From assembly GCF_010731715.1 (NCBI RefSeq), contig NZ_AP022587.1, positions 6,014,001 through 6,078,000 on the forward strand: DNA of 64,000 nucleotides, read 5' to 3'. Made by a program: the position numbers and the translations under genes. A model generated the notes under the pieces. It was not told the DNA's origin and made no database searches. It saw nothing but the letters and a program-made list of their open reading frames with translations. This DNA comes from Mycobacterium stomatepiae. GTDB taxonomy: Bacteria; Actinomycetota; Actinomycetes; Mycobacteriales; Mycobacteriaceae. Below, piece by piece: positions 43,601-52,935 of this stretch (positions within the stretch are counted from its first letter, which is position 1; every line of letters starts with the position of its first letter).

Positions 43601-44326
43601 ATGGTTGAGTCGCTGCTCGACCAGCGGGTCGCCGTCGTCACCGGCGCAGGTCAGGGAATCGGACGCGAGATCGCGCAATCACTTGCCGAACACGGCGCCC
43701 GGGTGGTGCTCGCCGACATCGACGCCGAACTCGTCGACAAGGCGGCCACCGAGATCGGCGGGATTGGCGTCACGTGCGACATCACCTCCGAGGAGCAAGT
43801 ACACGACCTCGTCGGGGCCGCCGTCGGCAATTTCGGCCGTCTGGATGTGTTCGTCAACAATGCCGGCATCACCCGCGATGCTTCCTTGAAGAAGATGACG
43901 GTTTCGGATTTCGACGCCGTCATGGCTGTGCACCTGCGCGGCACCTGGTTGGGCGTGCGCGAGGCGTCAGCGGTTATGCGCGAACAGAAGTCGGGCAGCA
44001 TCATCAACATGTCCTCCCTGTCGGGCAATCCGGGGCAGACGAACTACAGCGCGGCCAAGGCAGGCATCGTCGGACTGGCCAAGGCCGCGGCGAAGGAAGT
44101 TGCGCACCACAACGTGCGAGTCAACGCGATTCAGCCCGGCCTGATCCGCACCCCGATGACGGCGGCGATGCCACCCGCGGTCTTTGCCGAGCGCGAGGCC
44201 GCCATCCCGATGAAGCGGGCAGGTGAACCCGCGGAGGTCGCCGGCGCGGTGGTCTTTTTGGCATCGGATCTCTCCAGATATGTGACGGGCGCGGTCATCG
44301 AAGTCGGCGGGGGTCGAAATATATGA
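43601..44326 (+). CDS. SDR family oxidoreductase (FabG-like)
   Basis: 241 residues from ATG 43601. Cofactor motif TGAGQGIG (14-21), NNAGI near residue 87, catalytic Ser139, Tyr149 and Lys153 (SSLSG...NYSAAK). It ends with the FabG-type VTGAVIEVGGG. It probably oxidises or reduces a 3-hydroxyacyl-CoA or a ring alcohol. It is the first gene of the long plus-strand operon with hydratases, FadD, Rieske oxygenase and thiolases. Confidence 0.9.
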   Translation: MVESLLDQRVAVVTGAGQGIGREIAQSLAEHGARVVLADIDAELVDKAATEIGGIGVTCDITSEEQVHDLVGAAVGNFGRLDVFVNNAGITRDASLKKMTVSDFDAVMAVHLRGTWLGVREASAVMREQKSGSIINMSSLSGNPGQTNYSAAKAGIVGLAKAAAKEVAHHNVRVNAIQPGLIRTPMTAAMPPAVFAEREAAIPMKRAGEPAEVAGAVVFLASDLSRYVTGAVIEVGGGRNI

Positions 44327-44333
44327 CGCTGCT

Positions 44334-45085
44334 GTGGATGCCGCCGACGGCATTGGGGCAATCACGCTCAATCGGCCCGAGCAGATGAACGCGCTTACGG
44401 TCGCGCTGGGCGGCGAACTGGAACGGGCGATCCTCGAGCTGGGCGACGATCCCGGGGTGAACGTGGTCGTCATCCGGGGGCCGGGGGAAACTTCTGCGCG
44501 GGCGGCGATTTCAACGAAGTCGAGTCGCTGCGCGCGAGTGGCCCCCGGGCACTGCGCCCGCTGTTCGAGGCCTTCCGCCGCGCCTGCGAGGCCATCGCAC
44601 GGGTGCAGGCCCCGGTGATCGCCGCGGTGGAGGGTGTCGCCATGGCCGGCGGGTTCGAGCTGATGCAGGCCAGTGACATCGTGCTGGTCAGCGACGACGC
44701 CAAGATCGCCGACAACCACGTCAAGTTCGGGATGATCCCGGGCGGCGGCAGCACCCAGCGGTTGAGCCGCTTGGTGGGGCGGCAGGAGGCGCTGGGCCTG
44801 CTGTTATCCGGCGACCGCATGTCCGGGGTGGACGCGGTACGTCGTGGGTTGGCGTATCGGAGCTTTCCGCAGGCCGAGTTCGCGCGCGGGGTGCACGGGT
44901 TCGCAGCGGACCTGGCCGGTCGGCGCCGTGAGGCCGTAGTCTCCATTAAGCGGCTCGTTTATACCGGCCTCGGGGCCCCGCTACCCAGCGGATTGGAGCA
45001 CGAAATCGATTGCGTGGTCGACCACATCTGCGGTGGCGTCGGACAGAATGGCGCGACCGCCTTCCGGCAGCGAGGAACTAGCTAA
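44334..45085 (+). pseudogene. enoyl-CoA hydratase family protein, frameshifted near 44484
   Basis: The N-terminal part (GIGAITLNRPEQMNALTVAL) is in one frame; after GPG the expected NFCAGGDFNEVESLRASG is one base out of frame and continues to 45085. One missing G in the run ccggggga (44483-44487) explains it. The second part has a GGFELMQASD loop with the hydratase Glu and GMIPGGGSTQRL. The true start is unclear: GTG 44334 is given, but sense sequence extends back to overlap the SDR stop. Confidence 0.8.
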
Positions 45086-45888
45086 TGACTGTTGCAGAAA
45101 CCAGCTTGCCCGTCGCGCTCGACGTGGCCGACGGTGTCGCGCGGCTGCGGTTGAACCGGCCCGAGGCATCCAACGGGATGAACGTCGAATTCCTCAAGGC
45201 GTTGCACGACGCGGCTTTGACATGGCACGCCGATCCCGCCGTACGCGTCGTTCTGCTGACCGGTGAAGGCCGAAACTTCTGCGCGGGCGGCGATATTCAC
45301 ACCTTCGAGTCGAAGGGGGCGGACCTTCCGGACTACCTGCGGGAGGCGACCGCATGGCTGCAGTTGGCCACCGCCGCGTTGATCCAGCTTCGCGCGCCGG
45401 TGGTTGCCGCGGTACAGGGCTTCGCCGCCGGCGGCGGCGGATTGGGATTGGTCTGTGCGTCCGACATTGTCATCGCCGCGCAGTCGGCGAAGTTCTTTTC
45501 GGGGGCGGTCCGCGTCGGCATGGCGCCCGACGGTGGCTCCTCGGTCACGCTGACCCAGCTGGTCGGTCTGCGTCAGGCGTTGCGAATTCTGCTGACCAAT
45601 CCGACGCTGAGCGCCGCCGAAGCGTTGCAGATCGGACTGGTCACCGAGGTCGTCGACGATGCCGAACTCTTCAGCCGCGCAGAGCAAGTCGCGGCCGACT
45701 TGGCCGCGATGCCGGGTCGGGCGTTGTCGGCCACCAAACGGCTGGTCTGGAGCGGGGTCGGCGCGTCGGTCGAACAGCGACTGGCCGAGGAAGCGCGTAC
45801 CGTCTGCGAGTTGTCCGGCACGGCGGATGCGCTCGAGGGCCTGCGTGCCGTCATCGAACGGCGTAAACCGAACTTCACGGGACAATGA
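45085..45888 (+). CDS. enoyl-CoA hydratase/isomerase family protein
   Basis: 267 residues from ATG 45085, sharing one base with the previous stop. Oxyanion segments RNFCAGGDIHTF and QGFAAGGGGLGLVCASD; the Glu of GCELA is missing, while an Asp follows in GMAPDGGSS, as in isomerase-type crotonases. It ends LRAVIERRKPNFTG, typical of the family. It could isomerise a double bond of an enoyl-CoA in the same pathway as its neighbours. Confidence 0.87.
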   Translation: MTVAETSLPVALDVADGVARLRLNRPEASNGMNVEFLKALHDAALTWHADPAVRVVLLTGEGRNFCAGGDIHTFESKGADLPDYLREATAWLQLATAALIQLRAPVVAAVQGFAAGGGGLGLVCASDIVIAAQSAKFFSGAVRVGMAPDGGSSVTLTQLVGLRQALRILLTNPTLSAAEALQIGLVTEVVDDAELFSRAEQVAADLAAMPGRALSATKRLVWSGVGASVEQRLAEEARTVCELSGTADALEGLRAVIERRKPNFTGQ

Positions 45889-46670
45889 GTAGCGATTCTG
45901 TCATCGTCGAGAATCGCGGCCCGGTACGGATCGTCACGCTGAACCGTCCCGAGAAGCGCAACGCGGTCGATATTGCGGTCCGGCTCGAGCTCGGCGGCGC
46001 GATCGAGGATGCCGGACAGGACGATTCGGTCCGGGCGATAGTGCTGACCGGCGCCGGCAGTGCGTTCTGCTCGGGCGGGGACATCACGTCGATGGAACGG
46101 ATGCCGCCGGGGCGCGCAATGGAGCGGACACAATTGGCTCAGCGGGTGATTCGGGCCATTTGGAACGCGGGCAAACCCGTCGTCGCCGCTGTGGAGGGCA
46201 GCGCTTTCGGTGCGGGAGTTGCCCTGGCCGCCGCCTGCGATCGCGTCGTCGCGGCACGCGGCGCGCGCTTCGCCACCACGTTCACCAATGTCGGATTAGC
46301 CGGCGACATGGGCACATTCGCATCGCTGCCGTCGAGGGTCGGAGTCGCTCGCGCACGCCAGATGCTGATGATGCCGACGCCCATCGACGCGCCCACGGCG
46401 CTGGACTTGGGACTCGTCGATGCCCTCGTCGACCCCGGTACGGCACTGGCGGCGGCACTCGCCGATGCGGAACGGTTAGCTGCCGGGCCGACGCGCGCGT
46501 ACGGGGTGATCAAGACGATGTTGGCCGCCGGATCCGCGCTCAGCCCCTTCGAACTCCTCGACCTCGAGGCCGAACACCAATCTCAGCTCTTCGACTCCGA
46601 CGACTTCGCCGAGGGGATCGCGGCTTTCCGTGAAAAGCGACGTCCGCAGTTTGGATCGGCACCGCCGTGA
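45885..46670 (+). CDS. enoyl-CoA hydratase/isomerase family protein
   Basis: 261 residues in an ATGA overlap with the previous gene. Crotonase motifs SAFCSGGDITSMERM and GSAFGAGVALAAACDRVV; both canonical hydratase glutamates are absent and GLAGDMG carries an Asp. C-terminus EGIAAFREKRRPQFG. It is the third crotonase in a row; three different steps (isomerase, hydratase, ring or C-C hydrolase) are likely divided between them. The stop overlaps the fadD start (GTGA). Confidence 0.87.
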   Translation: MSSDSVIVENRGPVRIVTLNRPEKRNAVDIAVRLELGGAIEDAGQDDSVRAIVLTGAGSAFCSGGDITSMERMPPGRAMERTQLAQRVIRAIWNAGKPVVAAVEGSAFGAGVALAAACDRVVAARGARFATTFTNVGLAGDMGTFASLPSRVGVARARQMLMMPTPIDAPTALDLGLVDALVDPGTALAAALADAERLAAGPTRAYGVIKTMLAAGSALSPFELLDLEAEHQSQLFDSDDFAEGIAAFREKRRPQFGSAPP

Positions 46671-48316
46671 CCGCGAAGTTGTCTGCACGCCTTGAGTGGT
46701 CGTATCTGGAAGCCGATGCCAGCATCGCGCTCGAGGACTACACCGTGGGTGCCCTGCTGGCGGCGCGCGCCCGCACCCACGGTGCGGTCACTGCTCTGGT
46801 GGGCCGCGCGCATGGCGACGGCGCGGAGGTCCGATTAACCTACCGGGAGCTGTTCGACGAAGCCTGCCGCGTCGCTACCGCGCTGGCCCGCCTCACCACA
46901 CCCGGCGACTACGTCGCACTGTGGGCGCCGAATATGGTCGAGTGGCCGATCATCCAGTACGGCGCGGCACTCGCCGGTGTCGTTCTGGTTGCGCTGAATC
47001 CCGCGTTGCGTGGCCCCGAGTTGGCCTACGCGCTGGGGCATTCCCGCGCCAAGGTTCTGATCCACGCCGACCGCAGTCGCAATTACGACACCGCCGCCGT
47101 GGTCAACGAGATCGACACGCGCTTCCTCGGCGCCCGCACCATCAGTCTGTCGGCACGCGGTGAATGGCGAAGCGACGAAATCGATGCCGCCGCGATAGAC
47201 CGCGCGCCGGCCGACCCCGAGCTGCCGGTGATGTTGCAGTACACCTCGGGGACGACCGGCAGGCCCAAAGGGGTGCTGTTGCGCCATCGTTCGCTGGTCA
47301 ATGTCGCCAAGCTGACCCTGGAGACCGCGAGCATTCCCGCGGGTGCGGTGACCGTGAATCCCCTGCCGATGTTCCACACGGCGGCTTGTGTGGTCGGCAC
47401 ATTGGGCCCGCTCTGGATCGGCGGTACCGAGGTGCTGGTTGACCGTTTTGGGCCGACCGTCCTGCTCGATACCATGCTCCGCGAACACGCGACGGTCCTA
47501 TTCTTCGTGCCCACGATGTTGGCGGCTCTCGTTGCCGCGCAGCGCGACTCCGCGCAGCGGGCGCCACACCTTTCAACCTGTCTCGGCGGTGCCTCTACCG
47601 TTTCGGCCGGCCTCATCCAGGCCGCCGAACAGACCTTCGGGGCGACAGTGGTCAATGTGTTTGGGCAGACCGAGCTTTCGCCGGTGCTCACCGCGACCCG
47701 GCCCGACGACACTCGGGTCGACCAACTCCGGACCGTGGGCCGCCCGCTTCCTCAGGTCGATTGCAAAGTCGTCGACCCGGCCACCGGGGCGGTGGTGGCG
47801 GTGGGGCAACCGGGGGAGATCTGCGCGCGCGGATATCAGCAGATGATTGGTTACCTTCGCGACCCCGAGGCCACGGCGGCGGCAGTGGATGCCGACGGGT
47901 TCCTACATACCGGAGATCTCGGGGTGATGGACGAACGCGGGTACTTGACGCACACCGGCCGACTGAAGGACCTCATCATTCGCGGTGGGGAGAACATCGC
48001 GCCCGCCGAAATCGAGGCGTGTCTGGCCGATCATCACATGGTCGCCGAGGTCTGCGCGTTCGGTCTTCCCGACGACCGGCTTGGCGAGATCGTTGCCGTC
48101 ATCGTCATCGCCCGCGGTTCGTTACCGGCGGATGCGGCCGACCAGTTCTGTACGCACGCAAGCCAACAACTGACACCGCACAAAATTCCGCAGCGTTGGT
48201 TCGTTACCGAAGAACTACCGAAAACACCGACCGGCAAGGTGCGCAAGTTCGCCCTGCCCGACCTCATCGCGCAAGGCGCGGTGCGCGAACTGTTCCGAAA
48301 GGAGCCCGAACAATGA
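46667..48316 (+). CDS. acyl-CoA synthetase (AMP-forming, FadD type)
   Basis: 549 residues from GTG 46667. ATP-binding loop YTSGTTGRPKG at about 192-202, NVFGQTELSP (A5), DGFLHTGDLGVMDERGYL (A7) and the catalytic Lys in TPTGKVRKF. It activates a carboxylic acid with CoA and ATP; in an operon with a Rieske oxygenase the substrate may be an aromatic or cyclic acid. It overlaps the genes on both sides by four bases. Confidence 0.92.
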   Translation: MTAKLSARLEWSYLEADASIALEDYTVGALLAARARTHGAVTALVGRAHGDGAEVRLTYRELFDEACRVATALARLTTPGDYVALWAPNMVEWPIIQYGAALAGVVLVALNPALRGPELAYALGHSRAKVLIHADRSRNYDTAAVVNEIDTRFLGARTISLSARGEWRSDEIDAAAIDRAPADPELPVMLQYTSGTTGRPKGVLLRHRSLVNVAKLTLETASIPAGAVTVNPLPMFHTAACVVGTLGPLWIGGTEVLVDRFGPTVLLDTMLREHATVLFFVPTMLAALVAAQRDSAQRAPHLSTCLGGASTVSAGLIQAAEQTFGATVVNVFGQTELSPVLTATRPDDTRVDQLRTVGRPLPQVDCKVVDPATGAVVAVGQPGEICARGYQQMIGYLRDPEATAAAVDADGFLHTGDLGVMDERGYLTHTGRLKDLIIRGGENIAPAEIEACLADHHMVAEVCAFGLPDDRLGEIVAVIVIARGSLPADAADQFCTHASQQLTPHKIPQRWFVTEELPKTPTGKVRKFALPDLIAQGAVRELFRKEPEQ

Positions 48317-49584
48317 CCTCACTCATCGATTCGGCGGCCGGCACCGGCAGCCGCTACGACCAGTTGATCAAACGAGACAAGGTGCACGGGTCGCTCTACA
48401 CCGATCCCGGCATCTTCGCCGAAGAGCTGCGCAGGATCTGGTACCGCACTTGGGTTTTCGTCGGGCACGAGAGCGAAGTGTCGCAACCCAACGACTACGT
48501 GCGCAAGCGGCTCGGCCTGCAGGACGTGATCATGACCCGCGACCGCGACGGTGAGCTGCATCTGCTCCTCAATCGGTGTGCGCATCGCGGCAACCAAGTC
48601 TGCGATGACGTCGGAGGCAATTCGTCGACGTTCCGCTGCTCGTATCACGGTTGGACCTTCCGCAACAACGGTGATCTCGTCGGATTCCCGTTCTTCAAGG
48701 GGTACGGCGAGCGCAAACTCGACCTGAATCTGGGTCGCGTTCCCCGGATGGAGACCTACCAGGGGTTTGTGTTCGGTAGCTTCGCGGCCGATGGCCCAGG
48801 GCTCGTCGAACACCTCGGCGCGGCCGCCGGCGAGATCGACCGGCTGGTGCGACTGTCGCCGGAAGGAGCGGTCGAGCTCACCGCGGGATGGCTTCAGCAT
48901 CGGACGCGGGCGAACTGGAAGCTGCTGGCGGAGAACGAAACCGATGGATACCACCCCCAGTTCGTGCACGGCTCGATTTTCGGTGTCACCGGCAGCCCCA
49001 TCGGTGCCCTGTACAGCGATGCGTCCACGGCGGTGACGCGCGACCTGGGACAGGGCCACAGCGAGAACGACCTGCGTCCAGAATTCCGGAAGTTCGCCGA
49101 GCCGATGCGCTGGTTCGGGACCACCGAGGCGCGGGTGCCGAACTATGTTGCGGCCATGCGTTCGCGGTACGGCGACGAAGCCGACAAGATCATGATCGAG
49201 GGCGGCCCGCACGTGATGGTCTTCCCGAATTTGTTCATCGCCGAGATCCAGGTCTTCAACATCCAGCCGGTCGCCGTCGGTGAGTGCACGCAGTACTCCA
49301 CGGCCGTCCAGATGGTCGGCGCACCGGAGCTGAACCAGCGCATGGTCTCCCAGTGCATGGGCTCGGTCGGGCCCGCCGGCATGCTGCTGGCCGACGACAC
49401 CGAAATGTATGAACGCAACCAGGCCGGGCTCGAGTGCCTGACACCGGAATGGCTCGACGTTCGCCGCGGGCTGAACCGGGAACAGGTCGACGAGAACGGT
49501 TTCACCATCGGCGGAGCTACCGACGAGACCGGTATGAGGGGCTTCTGGTCGCAGTACAAGACGCTGATGGAGACGGAATTGTGA
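48313..49584 (+). CDS. Rieske ring-hydroxylating oxygenase, alpha subunit
   Basis: 423 residues from ATG 48313, in an ATGA overlap with fadD. Rieske ligands Cys89, His91, Cys109 and His112 (RCAHRG...CSYHGWTF). Mononuclear iron site: Asp211 and His214, His219 (ENETDGYHPQFVH), with the carboxylate ligand expected in the C-terminal DDTEMYERNQ. Length and order match the benzoate/aromatic-acid dioxygenase alpha subunits. It adds O2 to an aromatic or related ring. No ferredoxin or reductase gene is near; the closest ferredoxin here serves the P450 at 34479. Confidence 0.93.
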   Translation: MTSLIDSAAGTGSRYDQLIKRDKVHGSLYTDPGIFAEELRRIWYRTWVFVGHESEVSQPNDYVRKRLGLQDVIMTRDRDGELHLLLNRCAHRGNQVCDDVGGNSSTFRCSYHGWTFRNNGDLVGFPFFKGYGERKLDLNLGRVPRMETYQGFVFGSFAADGPGLVEHLGAAAGEIDRLVRLSPEGAVELTAGWLQHRTRANWKLLAENETDGYHPQFVHGSIFGVTGSPIGALYSDASTAVTRDLGQGHSENDLRPEFRKFAEPMRWFGTTEARVPNYVAAMRSRYGDEADKIMIEGGPHVMVFPNLFIAEIQVFNIQPVAVGECTQYSTAVQMVGAPELNQRMVSQCMGSVGPAGMLLADDTEMYERNQAGLECLTPEWLDVRRGLNREQVDENGFTIGGATDETGMRGFWSQYKTLMETEL

Positions 49585-50111
49585 CCAGCACGTTGGATGA
49601 CCGCGCAACTTTGGGCCCCGTGCCTGACGGTTTCGACCGTTGGGAAGTGGAGCAGTTCCTCTACCGCGAAGCGCGCTATGCCGACGAGTCCGACTATGAC
49701 TCGTGGGAAGCGTTATGGACCGACGACGCGCTGTACTGGGTTCCGGTCGCCGCGACCAGCGACCCGACCCGCACGATGTCGGTGATCTACGACAACCGCA
49801 GCCGTATTGCCACCCGCCTCAAGCAGGTTCGCACCGGGAAGCGCTACGCTCAGGCGCCGCCGTCGAATCTGCGCCGGCTGATATCCAACATCGAATTCCT
49901 CGGCGGCCGAGCCAATTCCAACGGCGGCAAGGACTTAGAGCTGGCAGCGAATTTCATCGTGCTGGAGTCTCGGGCGCGGGGTAGCCATCTGTGGGGCGGA
50001 CGGACCACCTACCGGCTGCGCCGCCAAGACGGTGAATTGCGGCTGGTGTACAAGAAGGTCGTCCTGGTGGACAACGGCGAGCCGATTCCGACGCTGGGCT
50101 TCCTCATCTGA
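49581..50111 (+). CDS. Rieske ring-hydroxylating oxygenase, beta subunit
   Basis: 176 residues from GTG 49581, overlapping the alpha-subunit stop (GTGA). NTF2/SnoaL-like fold of the small subunit: FDRWEVEQFLYREARYADES at the N-terminus, WTDDALYWVP, VIYDNRSRIATRLKQV near residue 75 and LVYKKVVLVDNGEPI near the end. It stabilises the alpha3-beta3 hexamer. A longer frame upstream is only alpha-gene shadow. Confidence 0.92.
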   Translation: MTSTLDDRATLGPVPDGFDRWEVEQFLYREARYADESDYDSWEALWTDDALYWVPVAATSDPTRTMSVIYDNRSRIATRLKQVRTGKRYAQAPPSNLRRLISNIEFLGGRANSNGGKDLELAANFIVLESRARGSHLWGGRTTYRLRRQDGELRLVYKKVVLVDNGEPIPTLGFLI

Positions 50112-50114
50112 GTC

Positions 50115-50372
50115 GTGATGATGATTGAATTCGGCGACGGCGACGCAGTGGAGGTACCGGGGGTGGGTCCGGTGATCAGCAGTGAATTCGCACAAATATC
50201 AGTGAGTTTCGATACGGCCGGCAATTCTCCGCGGCTGCGCCTGGAGGATCTTCGCACCGACCGTGTTCGTTACCTTGACGCATTGGAGTTGGAGACCATT
50301 ATCTGGATGTCAGACGAGCAGCTGACCGCTTTGATCGATCCCTCCGCGGGACGCTGGCGGGGCGACACGTGA
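50115..50372 (+). CDS. small conserved-looking protein of unknown function
   Basis: 85 residues from GTG 50115 (ATG codons follow at 50118 and 50121). The sequence is acidic with alternating beta-like strands (EFAQISVSFDTAGNSPRLRL, VRYLDALELETIIWM). It sits three bases after the beta subunit and overlaps the thiolase start in GTGA, so it is clearly an operon member. No domain was recognised; a small accessory to the oxygenase is one possibility, by position only. Confidence 0.72.
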   Translation: MMMIEFGDGDAVEVPGVGPVISSEFAQISVSFDTAGNSPRLRLEDLRTDRVRYLDALELETIIWMSDEQLTALIDPSAGRWRGDT

Positions 50373-51577
50373 GGCGCGCCGCGATAGTACGCCCACTGCG
50401 CACTGCGGTCGGGACCTTCGGCGGGAGCCTGCGGCCGCTGCGGGCCGAAGACCTCTCCGCGCGCGCGATTGAGGCAGTCGTCCAGCGCAGCGGAGTGGAT
50501 CCCGCCGTGATCGAAGACGTCGTATTCGCACAGTCTTACGCCAATTCCGAGGCACCGTGCATCGGACGTTGGGCCGCATTGCACGCCAATCTCCCGATCA
50601 GCGCACCCGGGTTGCAGATCGACCGTCGCTGCGGCGGCGGCCTGCAGGCCGTGGTGACCGCCGCGATGATGGTGCAGACCGGGGCCGCCGACGTCGTATT
50701 GGCCGGTGGCGTGGAATCGATGAGCAACATCGAGCACTACACGACGACCGCGCGGTGGGGTTCGCGTTCCGGCAACCAGGTGCTGTACGACCGACTCGAC
50801 CGCGGCCGCGAATTGTCCCAGCCGATCTGGCGATTCGGCCCGATCAGCGGCATGATCGAGACCGCCGAGAATCTGGCCGCCGACTACGGCATCGACCGCG
50901 AAGCCGCCGATGGCTTCGCGGCACGCAGCCATCAGCGGGCCGCCGCGGCCCAGCAGGCCGGCCACTTCGACGACGAGATCGTCACCGTGCAGGTGCCCCA
51001 GCGCAAAGGCGAACCAATGGAATTCGCCGACGACGAGGGCATCCGTCCCGACACCACCGTCGAAACGCTGAGCCGACTGCGTCCGATGATGAAAGACGGC
51101 ACCGTGACGGCCGGCAACTCCAGTCAGCAGAACGACGCCGCGGCGGCGTGCCTGGTGGTCGCGGAGGACCGGCTCGATGACCTCGGTCTGGAGCCGCTGG
51201 GTTTCCTCGAGGGCTGGGCGGCGGTCGGTTGCGAGCCGTCGCGGATGGGCATCGGACCCGTCGGGGCGGTTGAAAAGCTATTCCGCCGAACGGGGTTAGG
51301 ATTCGACGACCTGGACCTGATCGAGGTCAACGAGGCGTTCGCGGTGCAGGTGCTCGCCGTGCTGGCCGGTTGGGGTGTCAAGCTCAACGACGTCGACGAC
51401 CGGCTCAATGTCAACGGTTCGGGCATCTCGCTGGGGCATCCTATCGCGGCGACCGGCGTGCGGATCCTGACCACGATGCTGCATGAGTTGCGCCGGCGGG
51501 GTGGAGGACTGGCACTCGAGACCATGTGCATCGGCGGGGGACAGGGTTTGGCCGCGATCTTCCGCGGGGCCAATTGA
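50369..51577 (+). CDS. acetyl-CoA acyltransferase (thiolase)
   Basis: 402 residues from GTG 50369. Nucleophile Cys88 in IDRRCGGGLQA, NEAFAVQ, His357 in GHPIAATG and second Cys387 in CIGGGQG: the full thiolase catalytic set. It would cleave a 3-ketoacyl-CoA with CoA, the last step of the beta-oxidation-like route formed by the neighbouring FadD, hydratases and SDR. Confidence 0.93.
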   Translation: MRRAAIVRPLRTAVGTFGGSLRPLRAEDLSARAIEAVVQRSGVDPAVIEDVVFAQSYANSEAPCIGRWAALHANLPISAPGLQIDRRCGGGLQAVVTAAMMVQTGAADVVLAGGVESMSNIEHYTTTARWGSRSGNQVLYDRLDRGRELSQPIWRFGPISGMIETAENLAADYGIDREAADGFAARSHQRAAAAQQAGHFDDEIVTVQVPQRKGEPMEFADDEGIRPDTTVETLSRLRPMMKDGTVTAGNSSQQNDAAAACLVVAEDRLDDLGLEPLGFLEGWAAVGCEPSRMGIGPVGAVEKLFRRTGLGFDDLDLIEVNEAFAVQVLAVLAGWGVKLNDVDDRLNVNGSGISLGHPIAATGVRILTTMLHELRRRGGGLALETMCIGGGQGLAAIFRGAN

Positions 51578-52935
51578 TGAAGGCTCTGGTCGGCTACGCC
51601 AGTTACCTGCCCGGCTATCGGCTGGCCGGCGCCGACATCGGTGTCCGCCGGAGTGATCGCGTCGTCGCGGCGTTTGATGAGGACAGCACCACCATGGCGG
51701 TGGCGGCCGCAGCCGCCATACCCCCGTCGGACTCGGCCAACGCGCTGTATTTCGCCACGAGCACACCGGCTTACGCGGACAAGACCAACGCCACGGCGAT
51801 CCATGCCGCGCTGGGCCTGCCTTTCGACGCGTTGGCCGTCGACTTCTGTGGATCTGGCCGCAGCGGTTTCGCCGCCATCCTCGCCGCGGCGAACTCCGGC
51901 GGGATCGCGGCCAGCGCCGACGTGCGGGTAGGCCGGCCGGGATCGGCCGACGAGAAACTCGGTGGCGACGGCGCGGCCGCGCTGCTCTTCGGCGATGACC
52001 AGCCCGCGATCGCCGAGGTGCTCGCGGTTACGTCGCTGACGGCGGAGTTCCTCGACCGCTGGCGCGCAACGACTTCGGTGACCGGCGAGCAATGGGAGGA
52101 GCGGTTCGGCGCCGAACGCTATGCCGAGCTGATCCGCACCGCGGCCGAGCGGGTGCTGGACGCCGCGGGGTTGACCGGGGTCGACCATGTCGTGCTCACC
52201 TGTCCCAACAGCGGGATCGTCAAACGCGCGGCGACGCTGGTGAAGGGGGATAAGTCGGTCGTCACGTCGCCGATCGGCTTCTCGGGTGCCTGCGACGCCG
52301 CCCTGGCGCTGTGCGGTGTCCTCGACACCGCGGAAGCCGGGGAGACCGTGCTGATGCTGTCGGCGGTCGACGGGTGCGATGCACTGTTGCTGCGGACCAC
52401 CAGCGCGCTGCCCCAAGCGCGGCAACCGCGTCCGGTCGCCGCGCAGCGCGAGGGTGGTGTGACGGTCAGGTATCTGACCTACCTGTCGTGGCGCGGACTG
52501 GTCGAATTGGAGCCACCGCGCCGTCCTGAGCCCGACCGGCCGTCCGGGCCTGCTTCCGGGCGTTCGGCGCCGTGGAAGTTCGGTCTTCGCGGTTCGCATT
52601 GTGCGGAATGCGGTTTCATCCATCTGCCGCCGGCGCGGGTCTGCAAGCGCTGCGGTGCGCCCGATCGGATGACCGCCGTGCCGGTGGCCGGCCTGCGCGG
52701 CTCCGTCGCCACCTACACCGTTGACCACTTGGCGCACTCCCCGTCGCCGCCCGTCGTTTCGGCCGTCGTCGATGTGGCCGGCGGTGGGCGATTCACCTGC
52801 GAGGTCGCCGACGCCGAACCCGAACTCTTGGAGGTGGGTGCCCCCGTCGAGTTCACCTTCCGGCGGTTGTTCACCGCGGGTGACGTCCACAACTATTTCT
52901 GGAAGGCCCGAGTGGACGGGAGAAGCCATGGCTAG
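51577..52935 (+). CDS. HMG-CoA-synthase-like/DUF35 (zinc ribbon-OB) fusion protein
   Basis: 452 residues from ATG 51577, one base overlapping the thiolase stop. The N-terminal part (1-310) has an HMG-CoA-synthase/KAS-III-like fold with Cys91 (DFCGSGRSG) and GFSGACDAALALCG. The C-terminal part has a zinc ribbon (Cys342, Cys345, Cys356, Cys359) and an OB domain as in DUF35 proteins. In steroid catabolism a separate DUF35 protein (ChsH2 type) pairs with a thiolase-like aldolase; here it is fused to a thiolase-fold domain and followed by an SCP2-type thiolase. Acyl transfer or a retro-aldol step are the main options. Confidence 0.85.
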   Translation: MKALVGYASYLPGYRLAGADIGVRRSDRVVAAFDEDSTTMAVAAAAAIPPSDSANALYFATSTPAYADKTNATAIHAALGLPFDALAVDFCGSGRSGFAAILAAANSGGIAASADVRVGRPGSADEKLGGDGAAALLFGDDQPAIAEVLAVTSLTAEFLDRWRATTSVTGEQWEERFGAERYAELIRTAAERVLDAAGLTGVDHVVLTCPNSGIVKRAATLVKGDKSVVTSPIGFSGACDAALALCGVLDTAEAGETVLMLSAVDGCDALLLRTTSALPQARQPRPVAAQREGGVTVRYLTYLSWRGLVELEPPRRPEPDRPSGPASGRSAPWKFGLRGSHCAECGFIHLPPARVCKRCGAPDRMTAVPVAGLRGSVATYTVDHLAHSPSPPVVSAVVDVAGGGRFTCEVADAEPELLEVGAPVEFTFRRLFTAGDVHNYFWKARVDGRSHG

